A DNA stretch of 64,000 nucleotides, taken from NCBI RefSeq assembly GCF_024614185.1, contig NZ_JAHTLF010000025.1, forward strand, positions 124,001 to 188,000, read 5' to 3'. This document shows, piece after piece, positions 41,658 to 51,811 of this stretch (positions within the stretch are counted from its first letter, which is position 1; each line of letters starts with the position of its first letter). Made by a program: the position numbers and the translations under genes. Origin of the DNA: Nocardioides carbamazepini (lineage in GTDB: Bacteria > Actinomycetota > Actinomycetes > Propionibacteriales > Nocardioidaceae). The notes below the pieces were generated by a model. That model was not told the DNA's origin and did no database searches. It worked only from the letters and a program-made list of their open reading frames with translations.

Positions 41658-42437
41658 ATGGCCAAGAGCATCGACGTCTCCGACGTCAACATCTACTACG
41701 GCGACTTCCTCGCCGTCGAGGGCGTCAACATGACGATCCGCGCCGGCGCCGTCACCGCGTTCATCGGCCCCTCGGGCTGCGGCAAGTCCACCTTCCTGCG
41801 CTCGCTCAACCGGATGCACGAGGTGATCCCGGGCGCGCGGGTCGAGGGCAAGATCGTCGTCGACGGGCAGGACCTCTACGAGCAGGACGTCGACCCGGTC
41901 GCCGTACGCCGCCAGGTGGGCATGGTCTTCCAGCGGCCGAACCCGTTCCCGACGATGTCGATCTACGACAACGTCCTCGCCGGCCTCAAGCTCAACGCCG
42001 GCAAGATGAAGAGGTCCGCGGCCGACGAGGTCGTCGAGAAGTCGCTGCGCGGCGCCAACCTGTGGACCGAGGTCAAGGATCGGCTCAACAAGCCGGGCAT
42101 GGGTCTCTCCGGCGGCCAGCAGCAGCGCCTGTGCATCGCCCGCGCGATCGCGGTGGAGCCGCAGATCCTGCTCATGGACGAGCCCTGCTCCGCGCTCGAC
42201 CCGATCTCGACCTCGGCGATCGAGGACCTGATCCACGAGCTCAAGGACGAGTTCACCATCGTGATCGTCACCCACAACATGCAGCAGGCGGCGCGGGTCT
42301 CCGACGACACCGGCTTCTTCAACCTCAAGGCGACCGGCGAGCCGGGTCACCTGGTCGAGTTCAACCCGACCAAGAAGATGTTCGCGAACCCGGACGACCC
42401 GTCGACGGAGGCCTACATCTCCGGTCGTTTCGGCTGA
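41658..42437 (+). CDS. pstB: Phosphate ABC transporter ATPase PstB
   Basis: 259 residues. Walker A GPSGCGKST, Q-loop GMVFQRPNPFPTMSIYDNV (a PstB hallmark), signature LSGGQQQRLCIARAIA, Walker B ILLMDEPCSALDP and switch His in VIVTHNMQQAARVSD. Powers PstCA on the cytoplasmic side. The ribosome site is weak (AGAAAGAAG). No phoU follows directly; the DUF47 partner of pit is separate. Confidence 0.97.
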   Translation: MAKSIDVSDVNIYYGDFLAVEGVNMTIRAGAVTAFIGPSGCGKSTFLRSLNRMHEVIPGARVEGKIVVDGQDLYEQDVDPVAVRRQVGMVFQRPNPFPTMSIYDNVLAGLKLNAGKMKRSAADEVVEKSLRGANLWTEVKDRLNKPGMGLSGGQQQRLCIARAIAVEPQILLMDEPCSALDPISTSAIEDLIHELKDEFTIVIVTHNMQQAARVSDDTGFFNLKATGEPGHLVEFNPTKKMFANPDDPSTEAYISGRFG

Positions 42438-42456
42438 GCCGGGCCGCCACACAACC

Positions 42457-43203
42457 ATGGGCACACGGGACGGGCGCCGAGACGTCCGTCGCCAGTCCGT
42501 GCGCGCCTACCTCCACCGCTGGGTCGAGTCCTCGGGAGCACAGCTCCTCGTGGTCGACCCCACCGACGACGGGGGTGCGCTCGCGGAGGCGATGGCCGGC
42601 CGTGGCGTGCACGTGACCTGGGTCGGGTCGACCCTCGACGCTCTCGTGGAGTTCGGGCGCACCGATCCCCACGCGGTCGTGGTGACCTCCGAGGCGCCGG
42701 GCATCCCGGCGGAGGAGTTCGTCGGCGTGATCCGGCAGCACGGGGCGCCGTACGTCATCGCGGGGACCTGCTCGATCGCGGGCACCGGAGCGGACGGGGT
42801 GGGGCCACTCATCCTGGCCGGCGCCTCGGCCGTCGTCGTGCGCCCCTACGTGCCGCAGCACCTGTGGGAGCTGCTCACCCACGCGCCGCGCTCGCTCGCC
42901 GAGCACGCCCGGCTCGAGATCGGCGCGCTCGCGCTCGACGCGACGGCGTACAGCGTGCGGGTGAACGGCGAGCGGATCGCCGACCTGCCGCTCAAGGAGT
43001 TCGAGCTGCTGCGGGCGCTCATGCTCGCCTCGCCCGGCGTGGTCACCGACGACGAGCTGCGGGACGCGCTGTGGGGCACCGACGGCAAGCGCCCGGGCGG
43101 CAACACGATCGCCATGCACGTCACCCGGCTGAGGACGCGGCTGGGAGCCGTCGCCGACGTACGCCGGATCCGGGGGAGGGGCTACTCGCTCACCGTCGGC
43201 TGA
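42457..43203 (+). CDS. Orphan OmpR-type winged-helix regulator with degenerate receiver
   Basis: 248 residues. The C-terminal ~100 residues are a Trans_Reg_C winged helix (LPLKEFELLRALMLASPGVVTDDELRDALWG and NTIAMHVTRLRTRLG, ending RIRGRGYSLTVG). The N-terminal ~130 residues have receiver-like secondary structure, but the phospho-acceptor region reads AVVVTSEAPGIP with no clear Asp, so control by a histidine kinase is unlikely. It starts 20 bases after pstB and is probably in the same PHO-box transcript, suggesting a role in phosphate response. Confidence 0.78.
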   Translation: MGTRDGRRDVRRQSVRAYLHRWVESSGAQLLVVDPTDDGGALAEAMAGRGVHVTWVGSTLDALVEFGRTDPHAVVVTSEAPGIPAEEFVGVIRQHGAPYVIAGTCSIAGTGADGVGPLILAGASAVVVRPYVPQHLWELLTHAPRSLAEHARLEIGALALDATAYSVRVNGERIADLPLKEFELLRALMLASPGVVTDDELRDALWGTDGKRPGGNTIAMHVTRLRTRLGAVADVRRIRGRGYSLTVG

Positions 43204-43207
43204 GCGA

Positions 43208-43223
43208 CCGGCCACATGGCCGG
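43208..43223. terminator. Small hairpin between convergent regulator and pit genes
   Basis: CCGGCC-ACAT-GGCCGG is a perfect 6-bp stem just after the regulator stop codon, without a T-run. It may act as a weak terminator for both directions. Confidence 0.35.
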
Positions 43224-43313
43224 CAGCGTGGCGACCGCGCGGAGCGCATCGGAGGCAAGCATGGGCCCGGAGGGTCCGTGCGCAGCCTTCGATAGGCGAC
43301 ACGCTCGGCCAGA

Positions 43314-44342
43314 CTAGAGAAGCACGAGGCGGAGCAGCTCGTAGCAGCCCCACGCGGCGCCCGCCGCTGCCGGGAACGTCGAGACCCAGGCCAGCAGGAT
43401 GGTGCGGGCCATGCCCCAGCGGACCGCGGAGAGCCGCTTCGTCGCGCCGGCACCCATCACCGCGGAGGTGATGGTGTGGGTGGTCGAGATCGGGGCGTGG
43501 AAGACGAACGCGGTCGTGTAGAGCACGCCCGCGCCGACCGACTCCGCCGCGAAGCCGCGCGGCGGGTCGAGGTGGATGATCTTGCGGCCCAGGGTGCGCA
43601 TGATCCGCCACCCGCCGGCGTAGGTGCCAGCGGAGATGGCGCCCGCGGCGGCGAGCACGACCCAGATGGGGAGGTGGTCGATGCTGTAGTCGCCGGGGTA
43701 GGCGATCACCAGCGTCAGCAGGATGACGCCCATCGTCTTCTGGGCGTCCTGCAGGCCGTGACCGAGCGCGAGGGCCGCGGCGGAGATCGTCTGCATGCCA
43801 CGGAAGCCGCGGTTGATCCGGTGCGGGTTGCCGCGGCGGAAGATCCACAAGATGGCGGTCATCACCGCGAAGGCCGCACAGAAGCCGAACAGCGGCGAGA
43901 TGACCATCGGGATGAGCACCTTCTGCAGGATGGTGTCCCACTTGACGCTGACCCCGCCCGCGACCGCCGCGCCGACCAGGCCGCCGATGAGGGCGTGCGA
44001 GGAGGACGACGGGAGGCCGAAGTACCAGGTGATCATGTTCCAGATGATCGCTCCGAGCAGACCGGCCATGACGATGACCAGGCCGTGGTGCACGCCGACG
44101 AGCAGTGTTCCGCTCTTGTCCTCGATCGTGATCACGTCCGCGACCGTCTTGGCGACCTCCTGACCGAGGAGCGCGCCGATGAAGTTCATCAGCGCGGCCA
44201 GGGTGAGCGCGATCCGCGGCGTGAGGGCGCGGGTCGAGACCGAGGTCGCGATCGCGTTCGCGGCGTCGTGGAAGCCGTTGGTGTAGTCGAACGCCAACGC
44301 GATGACGACCACGGCGATGACGATCGCCAGGGTGAGGGTCAT
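43314..44342 (-). CDS. pit: Low-affinity inorganic phosphate transporter (PiT family)
   Basis: 342 residues, about 10 membrane helices. The duplicated family signature is visible as FDYTNGFHDAANAIATSVSTRAL near the N-terminus and the diverged GHGLQDAQKTMGVI plus TTAFVFHAPISTTHTITSAVMGAG near the C-terminus; WYFGLPSSSSHALIGGL is the re-entrant loop. Imports metal-phosphate with protons at high phosphate. Encoded 11 bases after its DUF47 partner in one operon. Confidence 0.95.
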   Translation of the reverse strand: MTLTLAIVIAVVVIALAFDYTNGFHDAANAIATSVSTRALTPRIALTLAALMNFIGALLGQEVAKTVADVITIEDKSGTLLVGVHHGLVIVMAGLLGAIIWNMITWYFGLPSSSSHALIGGLVGAAVAGGVSVKWDTILQKVLIPMVISPLFGFCAAFAVMTAILWIFRRGNPHRINRGFRGMQTISAAALALGHGLQDAQKTMGVILLTLVIAYPGDYSIDHLPIWVVLAAAGAISAGTYAGGWRIMRTLGRKIIHLDPPRGFAAESVGAGVLYTTAFVFHAPISTTHTITSAVMGAGATKRLSAVRWGMARTILLAWVSTFPAAAGAAWGCYELLRLVLL

Positions 44343-44353
44343 GGGAGGACCGG

Positions 44354-44974
44354 TCAGCCTTCCTTGACGGCGATCTGCTCGACGATGTTCGCGACCTTCT
44401 CGAACGCGTCGATGGCGCCCTCGAGGGACTCGACGATGTCCTTGAGCTTGAGCACCTCGATGGTCGCGTACTCACCGGAGAACAGCTTGGCGAGCGTGCG
44501 CCGGTGGTTGCGGTCGCCGGCGTTCTCGAGGCGGTTGATCTCGATCCAGTAGTCGTCGAGCGACTGCATCGACTGCAGACGCGGCATCGCGGCCGCGGTC
44601 AGCTCGGCGCAGCGCTGGAGCACCTCGACCTGCTCGGAGAGCTCGGCCGGGAACGCCACCTGCACCTCGTAGAGCAGGATCAGGTCGACCGCCTCGTCCA
44701 TCATGTCCATGACGTCGTCGAGGCCCGACCCGAGGTCGTAGATGTCCTCGCGGTCGAAGGGCGTCACGAAGGTGCTGTTGACCTTCTTGACGATCGCGTG
44801 GGTCGTCTCGTCGGCGGCGTGCTCGGCGGCACGCATCCGTTCGGCGACGTTCGCTTTGTCCGAGGACTCGGACAGCATCTCCGCGAGGAGCTCGGCGCCG
44901 CCCACGAGGTGCTGGGCCGACTGGGTGAAGAGGTCGTAGAAGGATGTATCGACCGGACGCAGACGCAGACCCAC
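44354..44974 (-). CDS. DUF47 PhoU-like Pit accessory protein
   Basis: 206 residues, all-helical PhoU-like fold: FYDLFTQSAQHLVGGAELLAEML, MRAAEHAADETTHAIVKKVNSTFVTPFDREDIYDLGSGLDDVMDMMDEAVDLI and a terminal VESLEGAIDAFEKVANIVEQIAVKEG. E/D-xxx-D motifs bind metal clusters in relatives. Such proteins accompany Pit transporters and are thought to regulate them. The GTG at 44974 follows GGGAG; an upstream ATG at 45010 is less likely. Confidence 0.9.
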   Translation of the reverse strand: MGLRLRPVDTSFYDLFTQSAQHLVGGAELLAEMLSESSDKANVAERMRAAEHAADETTHAIVKKVNSTFVTPFDREDIYDLGSGLDDVMDMMDEAVDLILLYEVQVAFPAELSEQVEVLQRCAELTAAAMPRLQSMQSLDDYWIEINRLENAGDRNHRRTLAKLFSGEYATIEVLKLKDIVESLEGAIDAFEKVANIVEQIAVKEG

Positions 44975-45008
44975 ATGGACTCCCGTTGAGGCGGTGGCGA
45001 ACGGCCTC

Positions 45009-45030
45009 ATGCTAGGGGACCACGAGCGCG
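45009..45030 (-). promoter_or_regulatory. Promoter of the DUF47-pit operon with a PHO-like half site
   Basis: Minus strand: TAGCAT as -10 (45014-45009), with GTTCACGCGCT ending around the -35 position. A single GTTCAC unit overlapping -35 would fit PhoP repression of the low-affinity system at low phosphate. Confidence 0.35.
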
Positions 45031-45060
45031 TGAACGCAACTGCGGGCGATGTCGCGGTCT

Positions 45061-45077
45061 GTGGTGCGGAGCACCAC
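45061..45077. terminator. Hairpin after ppk
   Basis: GTGGTGC-GGA-GCACCAC is a perfect 7-bp stem 28 bases beyond the ppk stop, between ppk and the pit operon promoter. No T-run. Confidence 0.4.
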
Positions 45078-45104
45078 GACCCGTTGTCGCAGGTCAGGGG
45101 CCGT

Positions 45105-47291
<2,187 letters not shown>

Positions 47292-47305
47292 GCTCGCGAG
47301 TGTGG

Positions 47306-47328
47306 CACCTGCCGGTGAACGGCAGGTG
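47306..47328. promoter_or_regulatory. Inverted repeat with a PHO-box unit upstream of ppk
   Basis: Perfect 9-bp arms CACCTGCCG / CGGCAGGTG around a 5-base loop. On the minus strand it includes GTTCACCGGCA (47320-47310), one good PHO-box unit, but the next 11 bases do not repeat it. It lies in the 66-base divergent gap between ppk and the esterase gene. Confidence 0.45.
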
Positions 47329-47357
47329 TCGCCTGCGGGGACGGCCGTACCCGAAGT

Positions 47358-48389
47358 ATGTTGGCTCCCGTGAGCATGCGAACCGCCGTCGAGGCCCGGG
47401 CGCTGACGACGCTGATGGGACTGCCGCCCCGGGTGCAGCGGCTGATGACGGGCGGCACCCTCGTCCTCGACGGGCAGACGCTGGCGGCCGACCTGCACCT
47501 GATGCTGACGATGCAGCGCCTGGCCCGCAGGGGAGACCTCGCCGGCGAGGGCGTCGTCCAGGGCCGGGCGGCGATGCGTGAGAACGCCGTCCTGGCCGGT
47601 GGGCGCCAGCCGATCGGCCGGATCCGGGATCTCGCGGTCGCCGACCTGCCGGCCCGCCTGTACGAGCCGTCGACACCCGCCGGGCGGGGACTGCTGCTGT
47701 TCTTCCACGGCGGCGGCTTCCTGTACGGCGACCTGGTCTCCCATGACGCGCCGTGCCGGGTGCTCGCCGAGAGGTCGGGCGTGCGGGTGCTGGCGATCGA
47801 GTACCGCGTCGGTCCGGAGGCCGCGTTCCCGGCCGCCTTCGACGACGCCGAGGCGGCACTGCGCTGGGTGCACGAGCACGCCGCCGAGCTCGGGGTGGAC
47901 CCGGACCGGGTCGGCGTCGGCGGTGACTCCGCCGGAGGCAATCTCGCCGCCTACACCGCGATCGTCGCCGCCCGCGCCGGTCTCCCGCTGGCGTTCCAGC
48001 TGCTCGTCTACCCGTGCACCGACGCCGACCGCGCCACCGACAGCCTGCGCCTGTTCGGCGAGGGCCTCTACCTGACGGCGGAGTCGATCGCCTCCTTCAA
48101 CCGCAGCTACCTGCCCCGCACCGAGGACCAGGACGACGAGCGGATGAACCTGCTCGACATCGACCTCCCCGAGGGGCTCGCGCCGGCGTACGTCGCCACC
48201 GCGGGCTTCGACCCGCTCCGGGACGAGGGTGAGGCGTATGCCCGCCGGATGGCCGACGCGGGTGCGGACGTCGAGCTGCGTCGGTACGTCGACCAGGTCC
48301 ACGGTTTCCTGAACATCGTGGGTGTCGGCCGGAGCAGTCGTGCCGCCGTACGCGAGATCGCCGGACGGCTGCGCGCAGCGCTGGTGTAG
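47358..48389 (+). CDS. Alpha/beta hydrolase, hormone-sensitive-lipase-like esterase
   Basis: 343 residues. The HSL-family oxyanion motif HGGGFLYGD (H117) and nucleophile elbow GDSAGGN (Ser191) are present, with the acid in GFDPLRDEG and His in QVHGFLNIV. It hydrolyses carboxylic esters of short to medium acyl chains. A ~95-residue helical N-terminus resembles the cap. Start choice is open: ATG 47358, GTG 47370 or ATG 47376, none with a strong ribosome site. Divergent from ppk. Confidence 0.9.
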   Translation: MLAPVSMRTAVEARALTTLMGLPPRVQRLMTGGTLVLDGQTLAADLHLMLTMQRLARRGDLAGEGVVQGRAAMRENAVLAGGRQPIGRIRDLAVADLPARLYEPSTPAGRGLLLFFHGGGFLYGDLVSHDAPCRVLAERSGVRVLAIEYRVGPEAAFPAAFDDAEAALRWVHEHAAELGVDPDRVGVGGDSAGGNLAAYTAIVAARAGLPLAFQLLVYPCTDADRATDSLRLFGEGLYLTAESIASFNRSYLPRTEDQDDERMNLLDIDLPEGLAPAYVATAGFDPLRDEGEAYARRMADAGADVELRRYVDQVHGFLNIVGVGRSSRAAVREIAGRLRAALV

Positions 48390-48403
48390 CCGCTCCGGCC
48401 GGG

Positions 48404-49324
48404 TCAGCCGGCTCGTGAAGCACCGTCGGCGAACATCGTGCCCAGTGTCGCGATGACCCGCCCGGCTGCCGGTGAGGTCGACCTGTCGGGGACGGTGACG
48501 ATCCCGAGAGTGCGGTCGACCTCGGGGGAGGCGAGCGGGGTGGCGGCGAGGTCGGCGAAGGCCATCAGGGGCAGGACGGTCGCCGGTGCCGCCGCGACGC
48601 CCAGCCCGGCAGCGACCAGGCCGGCGATGACCGCGATGTTCTGGGCCTCGATCGTGTCGGCGGGCCGGGCGTCCAGTGCGCCGAGGGTCGCATCGGTGAG
48701 GATGCGCAGGCTCGAGGACGGCCCGAACATCACCAGGGTCTCCTCCGCCAGCTCGCGCCAGGTCACGGTGTCGCCGTCGGCGAACCGGTGATCGTGGGGG
48801 TGCACCGCGTGGAACCGGTCGGACAGCAGCGGGGCGAAGGCCGTGCCGGCGGGAAGGCCGGCGTCGCCCGCGATCGCCAGGTCCGCCCGTCCGGCGACGA
48901 GGTCCTCGATCGCGTCGTGGGCGAGGACGTCGTGGATGTCGATCGTGACGTCGGGGGCGTCCACGCGCAGCCGCGCGACGAGTGAGGGCAGCAGGGTCGC
49001 CGCGACGGAGGGCAGCGCCGAGATCCGGACCAGTCCTCCCGCCCCGTCGCGGAACAGGGCGAACTCCCGCATGCCGCGTTCGTGGTCGGCGACGAGGCGG
49101 GTGGCGATGCGGACGAACTCGCGTCCGGCCGGGGTGGGCTCGACGGAGCGCGTCGTACGGTCGAACAGCCGGATGCCGAGGCGTCGCTCGGCGTCGTTCA
49201 CGGCGCGACTCAGCGCACTCTGCGACAGGTGCGCCCGCTCCGCGGCCATCGTGAAGCTCCGCTGCCGGGCGACGTCCAGCACCAGGCGGAGGGTGCGCAG
49301 GTCGAGGTCGCGGGGGACGAGCAT
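48404..49324 (-). CDS. LysR-family regulator divergent from the CoA-transferase operon
   Basis: 306 residues. Winged helix RTLRLVLDVARQRSFTMAAERAHLSQSALSRAVNDAERRLGIRLFDRTTRSVEPTPAGREF, then the effector domain from about residue 90 (GLVRISALPSVAATLLPSL). Divergent position relative to 49475 makes it the likely activator of that operon and its own repressor. A CATAAT -10-like element lies only 6 bases before its ATG, so its message may be leaderless. Confidence 0.92.
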   Translation of the reverse strand: MLVPRDLDLRTLRLVLDVARQRSFTMAAERAHLSQSALSRAVNDAERRLGIRLFDRTTRSVEPTPAGREFVRIATRLVADHERGMREFALFRDGAGGLVRISALPSVAATLLPSLVARLRVDAPDVTIDIHDVLAHDAIEDLVAGRADLAIAGDAGLPAGTAFAPLLSDRFHAVHPHDHRFADGDTVTWRELAEETLVMFGPSSSLRILTDATLGALDARPADTIEAQNIAVIAGLVAAGLGVAAAPATVLPLMAFADLAATPLASPEVDRTLGIVTVPDRSTSPAAGRVIATLGTMFADGASRAG

Positions 49325-49474
49325 CCGGACATTATGCCGCTGTGCGCATCAATCAATGTGCATTGAGGCGTGCAGAGAAAATGCCCAGTGCATACGGTGA
49401 CGGTCGTCATAGCGCCCGACGTGACCGGCGCCACCAGGCAGAGGCGACGCCCGACGTCGCCGAGAGAGTGAGAG
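49325..49474. promoter_or_regulatory. Divergent regulatory region, LysR gene / CoA-transferase operon
   Basis: 150 bases, AT-rich around 49350-49390. It holds CAATGTGCATTG (49354-49365, 5-bp arms) and TGCA-N8-TGCA overlapping it, then GTGCATA near 49388: likely LysR sites. CATAAT on the minus strand (49337-49332) is the candidate -10 for the LysR gene. GAGAGAGTGAGAG precedes the CoA-transferase ATG. Confidence 0.45.
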
Positions 49475-50686
49475 ATGACCCCCGTTCCCGTCCCCCCGGC
49501 TCCGTCGTCGGACGACTTCCGCCCCCTCGCCCACGTCCGCGTGCTCGACTTCACCCGCGTGCTCGCCGGCCCGTACGCCACGATGTCGCTCGCGGAGCTC
49601 GGCGCCGATGTCATCAAGGTCGAGATGCCGGGGTCCGGTGACGAGACCAGGGCCTGGGGCCCGCCGTTCGTCGGCGACTCGAGTGCCTACTTCCACGCCG
49701 TGAACCGCGGGAAGCGGAGCATCGCGATCGACCTCACGACCGCGGAGGGACGCCGTACGGTCGACCGCCTGCTCGCGACGGCCGACGTCGTCGTCGAGAA
49801 CTTCCGGCCCGGGGTGGCCGAGCGGCTCGGTCTCGCCGCGGACGAGGTCATGGCCGCCCATCCTCGGCTGGTCTACGCCTCCATCACCGGCTTCGGTCGC
49901 ACCGGCCCTCTCGCCTCCGACGCAGGGACCGAGGTCATCGTGGAGGCCGCCTCCGGTCTGATGAGCGTCACCGGGGTTCCCGGTGGGGAGCCGGTGCGCT
50001 TCGGTGTGGCCATGGTCGACCTGGCGACGGGGCTGACCATGATCAACGGCGTGCTCGCGGCGCTGCTCGAGCGGGGACGTACCGGTCGCGGACGCCGGGT
50101 CGACGTGTCGCTGTACGCCACCGCGGTCAGCGCGCTGGGAACGGTGATCGCGTCGTCGTCGGCCGGCGGAGGCGCGCCGCGTCCGTGGGGGAGCGCGCAT
50201 CCCTCGATCGTCCCCTACCGGGCGTTCCGGGCCGGCGACGGTCACGTCGTCCTCGGGGCGACCAACGACGCGATGTTCCAACGACTCGTGACCGCGCTGG
50301 ACCTGGCTGCCACGTCCGAGGCGGTGCAGTGGCGCACCAACGCCGACCGGGTCACCGATCGCGACCGGGTCGAGCTCGTCGTCCAGGAGGCGGTCGGCCG
50401 TCTCACGGTCGAGGAGGTGGTGGCCCGGCTGCGCCGGCACGGGGTGCTCGTCGCGGCGGTCCTCGATCCCGACCAGGCGGCGCGCAGCGAGCAGGCCCGG
50501 GCGCTCGGGCTGACCACGGAGCACGACGGCGTGGTGATGACACGGGGCCCGCTCGCCGCGGGCGGCGCCGATCGGCTCGGCCCGGCGCCGGCCCTCGGCC
50601 AGCACACCGACGAGATCCTCGCCGAGCTCGAGGCCGAGCCCGCGCGCGAGCATGGACGCGACGACTATCAGGAGGTGGCGAGATGA
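49475..50686 (+). CDS. Class III CoA transferase (CaiB/BaiF)
   Basis: 403 residues. The family core is clear: VRVLDFTRVLAGPYATMSLAELGADVIKVEMPGSGDETR, NRGKRSIAIDLTTAEGR, catalytic-Asp region PLASDAGTEVIVEAASGLMSVTG and GKP-like G-E-P-V-R-F-G. It moves CoA from a donor (often succinyl-CoA) to a carboxylic acid. With an HMG-CoA lyase in the same operon, HMG is the simplest acceptor. The next gene overlaps by 4 bases (ATGA). Confidence 0.93.
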   Translation: MTPVPVPPAPSSDDFRPLAHVRVLDFTRVLAGPYATMSLAELGADVIKVEMPGSGDETRAWGPPFVGDSSAYFHAVNRGKRSIAIDLTTAEGRRTVDRLLATADVVVENFRPGVAERLGLAADEVMAAHPRLVYASITGFGRTGPLASDAGTEVIVEAASGLMSVTGVPGGEPVRFGVAMVDLATGLTMINGVLAALLERGRTGRGRRVDVSLYATAVSALGTVIASSSAGGGAPRPWGSAHPSIVPYRAFRAGDGHVVLGATNDAMFQRLVTALDLAATSEAVQWRTNADRVTDRDRVELVVQEAVGRLTVEEVVARLRRHGVLVAAVLDPDQAARSEQARALGLTTEHDGVVMTRGPLAAGGADRLGPAPALGQHTDEILAELEAEPAREHGRDDYQEVAR

Positions 50687-51789
50687 GCGCGACAGGACGC
50701 GCGGCGGTGCTGCGTGACTTCGGCCAGGACTTCACCGTCGAGACCTTCCCCCGGCCGAGGGCGGACGCCGGCGGCCTCGTTGTCGAGATCGAGACGGCGA
50801 CGGTCTGCGGGTCCGACGTCCACGCCTGGAAGGGGCAGCTGTCCCTCGACGTCTCGCTGCCGATGATCCTCGGCCACGAGATGGCCGGGCGCATCGTCGA
50901 GATCGGGGACGGCGCCGACGTCGACAGCGTGGGGCAGCCCCTCGAGATCGGCGATCGGGTGGTCTGGGCGCACGCATCGTGCGGCCGGTGCCACGAGTGC
51001 ACGGTCGAGCAGACCCCGGTCCTGTGCTCGAACCGCTACATCGGCTATCTCAACGACTGCTCCGTGCCGCCGCACTTCACGGGGACCTTCGCCGAGTACG
51101 GCGTGGTCCGCCCCGACGCGGGACGGGTACGGATCCCCGACGGCGTCGACTCGGCCTGGGCGTCGGCGGGAAGCTGTGCGCTCCGCACGGTGGTCAAGGC
51201 CCTCGACCTGGCCGGCTCGGTCGATCGCGACGACACCGTCGTCGTGCAGGGTGCCGGACCGCTCGGACTCTTCGCGACGGCACTGCTGTCGCTCGCCGAC
51301 CCGCGCCGCCTCGTGGTGGTGGGCGGCCCCCAGGACCGTCTCGACCTGGCCGCGGAATGGGGGGCCACGCACACCGTCCTCGTCGACCCGAGCGCCGACC
51401 CAGCCGGGCGCATCGACGAGGTCATGTCGATCACCGGCCGCGGTGCATCCGTGGCGTTCGAGCTCGCCGGCGCGCCGGGCGTCGTCGGCGAGGGGGTGCG
51501 GATGATGGCGCGCAACGGCCGGTACGTCGTACTGGGCACGCTCGGCGGGGCGCCGCAGCCGGTCGACGTCGCGACGATCGTGACGCGCGGCCTCCGGGTC
51601 ACCGGCTCGATGAGCGGCGCGATCGGCGACTACCACCGGGCGATGCTCGCGCTCGACCGCTACCAGGACCGCTTCGACTGGGACCGGATGCTCGGCTCCA
51701 CCTACGACCTCGACACCCTCGGCGACGCGATGGAGGCGATGGTGGCGATGACCGAGATCAAGCCGATCGTCCGTCCCGCCGGCCGCTGA
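50683..51789 (+). CDS. Zinc-dependent medium-chain alcohol dehydrogenase
   Basis: 368 residues. Catalytic zinc ligands Cys42 (VCGSDVHAWKGQ) and His65-Glu66 (LGHEMAGRI); a structural-zinc lobe CGRCHECTVEQTPVLCSN with an 8-residue-longer last spacing than usual; cofactor motif GAGPLGLFATAL. NAD(P)+-dependent oxidation of a primary or secondary alcohol. In this operon it would deliver an aldehyde to the aldehyde dehydrogenase encoded 22 bases later. Confidence 0.92.
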   Translation: MSATGRAAVLRDFGQDFTVETFPRPRADAGGLVVEIETATVCGSDVHAWKGQLSLDVSLPMILGHEMAGRIVEIGDGADVDSVGQPLEIGDRVVWAHASCGRCHECTVEQTPVLCSNRYIGYLNDCSVPPHFTGTFAEYGVVRPDAGRVRIPDGVDSAWASAGSCALRTVVKALDLAGSVDRDDTVVVQGAGPLGLFATALLSLADPRRLVVVGGPQDRLDLAAEWGATHTVLVDPSADPAGRIDEVMSITGRGASVAFELAGAPGVVGEGVRMMARNGRYVVLGTLGGAPQPVDVATIVTRGLRVTGSMSGAIGDYHRAMLALDRYQDRFDWDRMLGSTYDLDTLGDAMEAMVAMTEIKPIVRPAGR

Positions 51790-51811
51790 CCAGATGAAGA
51801 AGGAGATCCCC

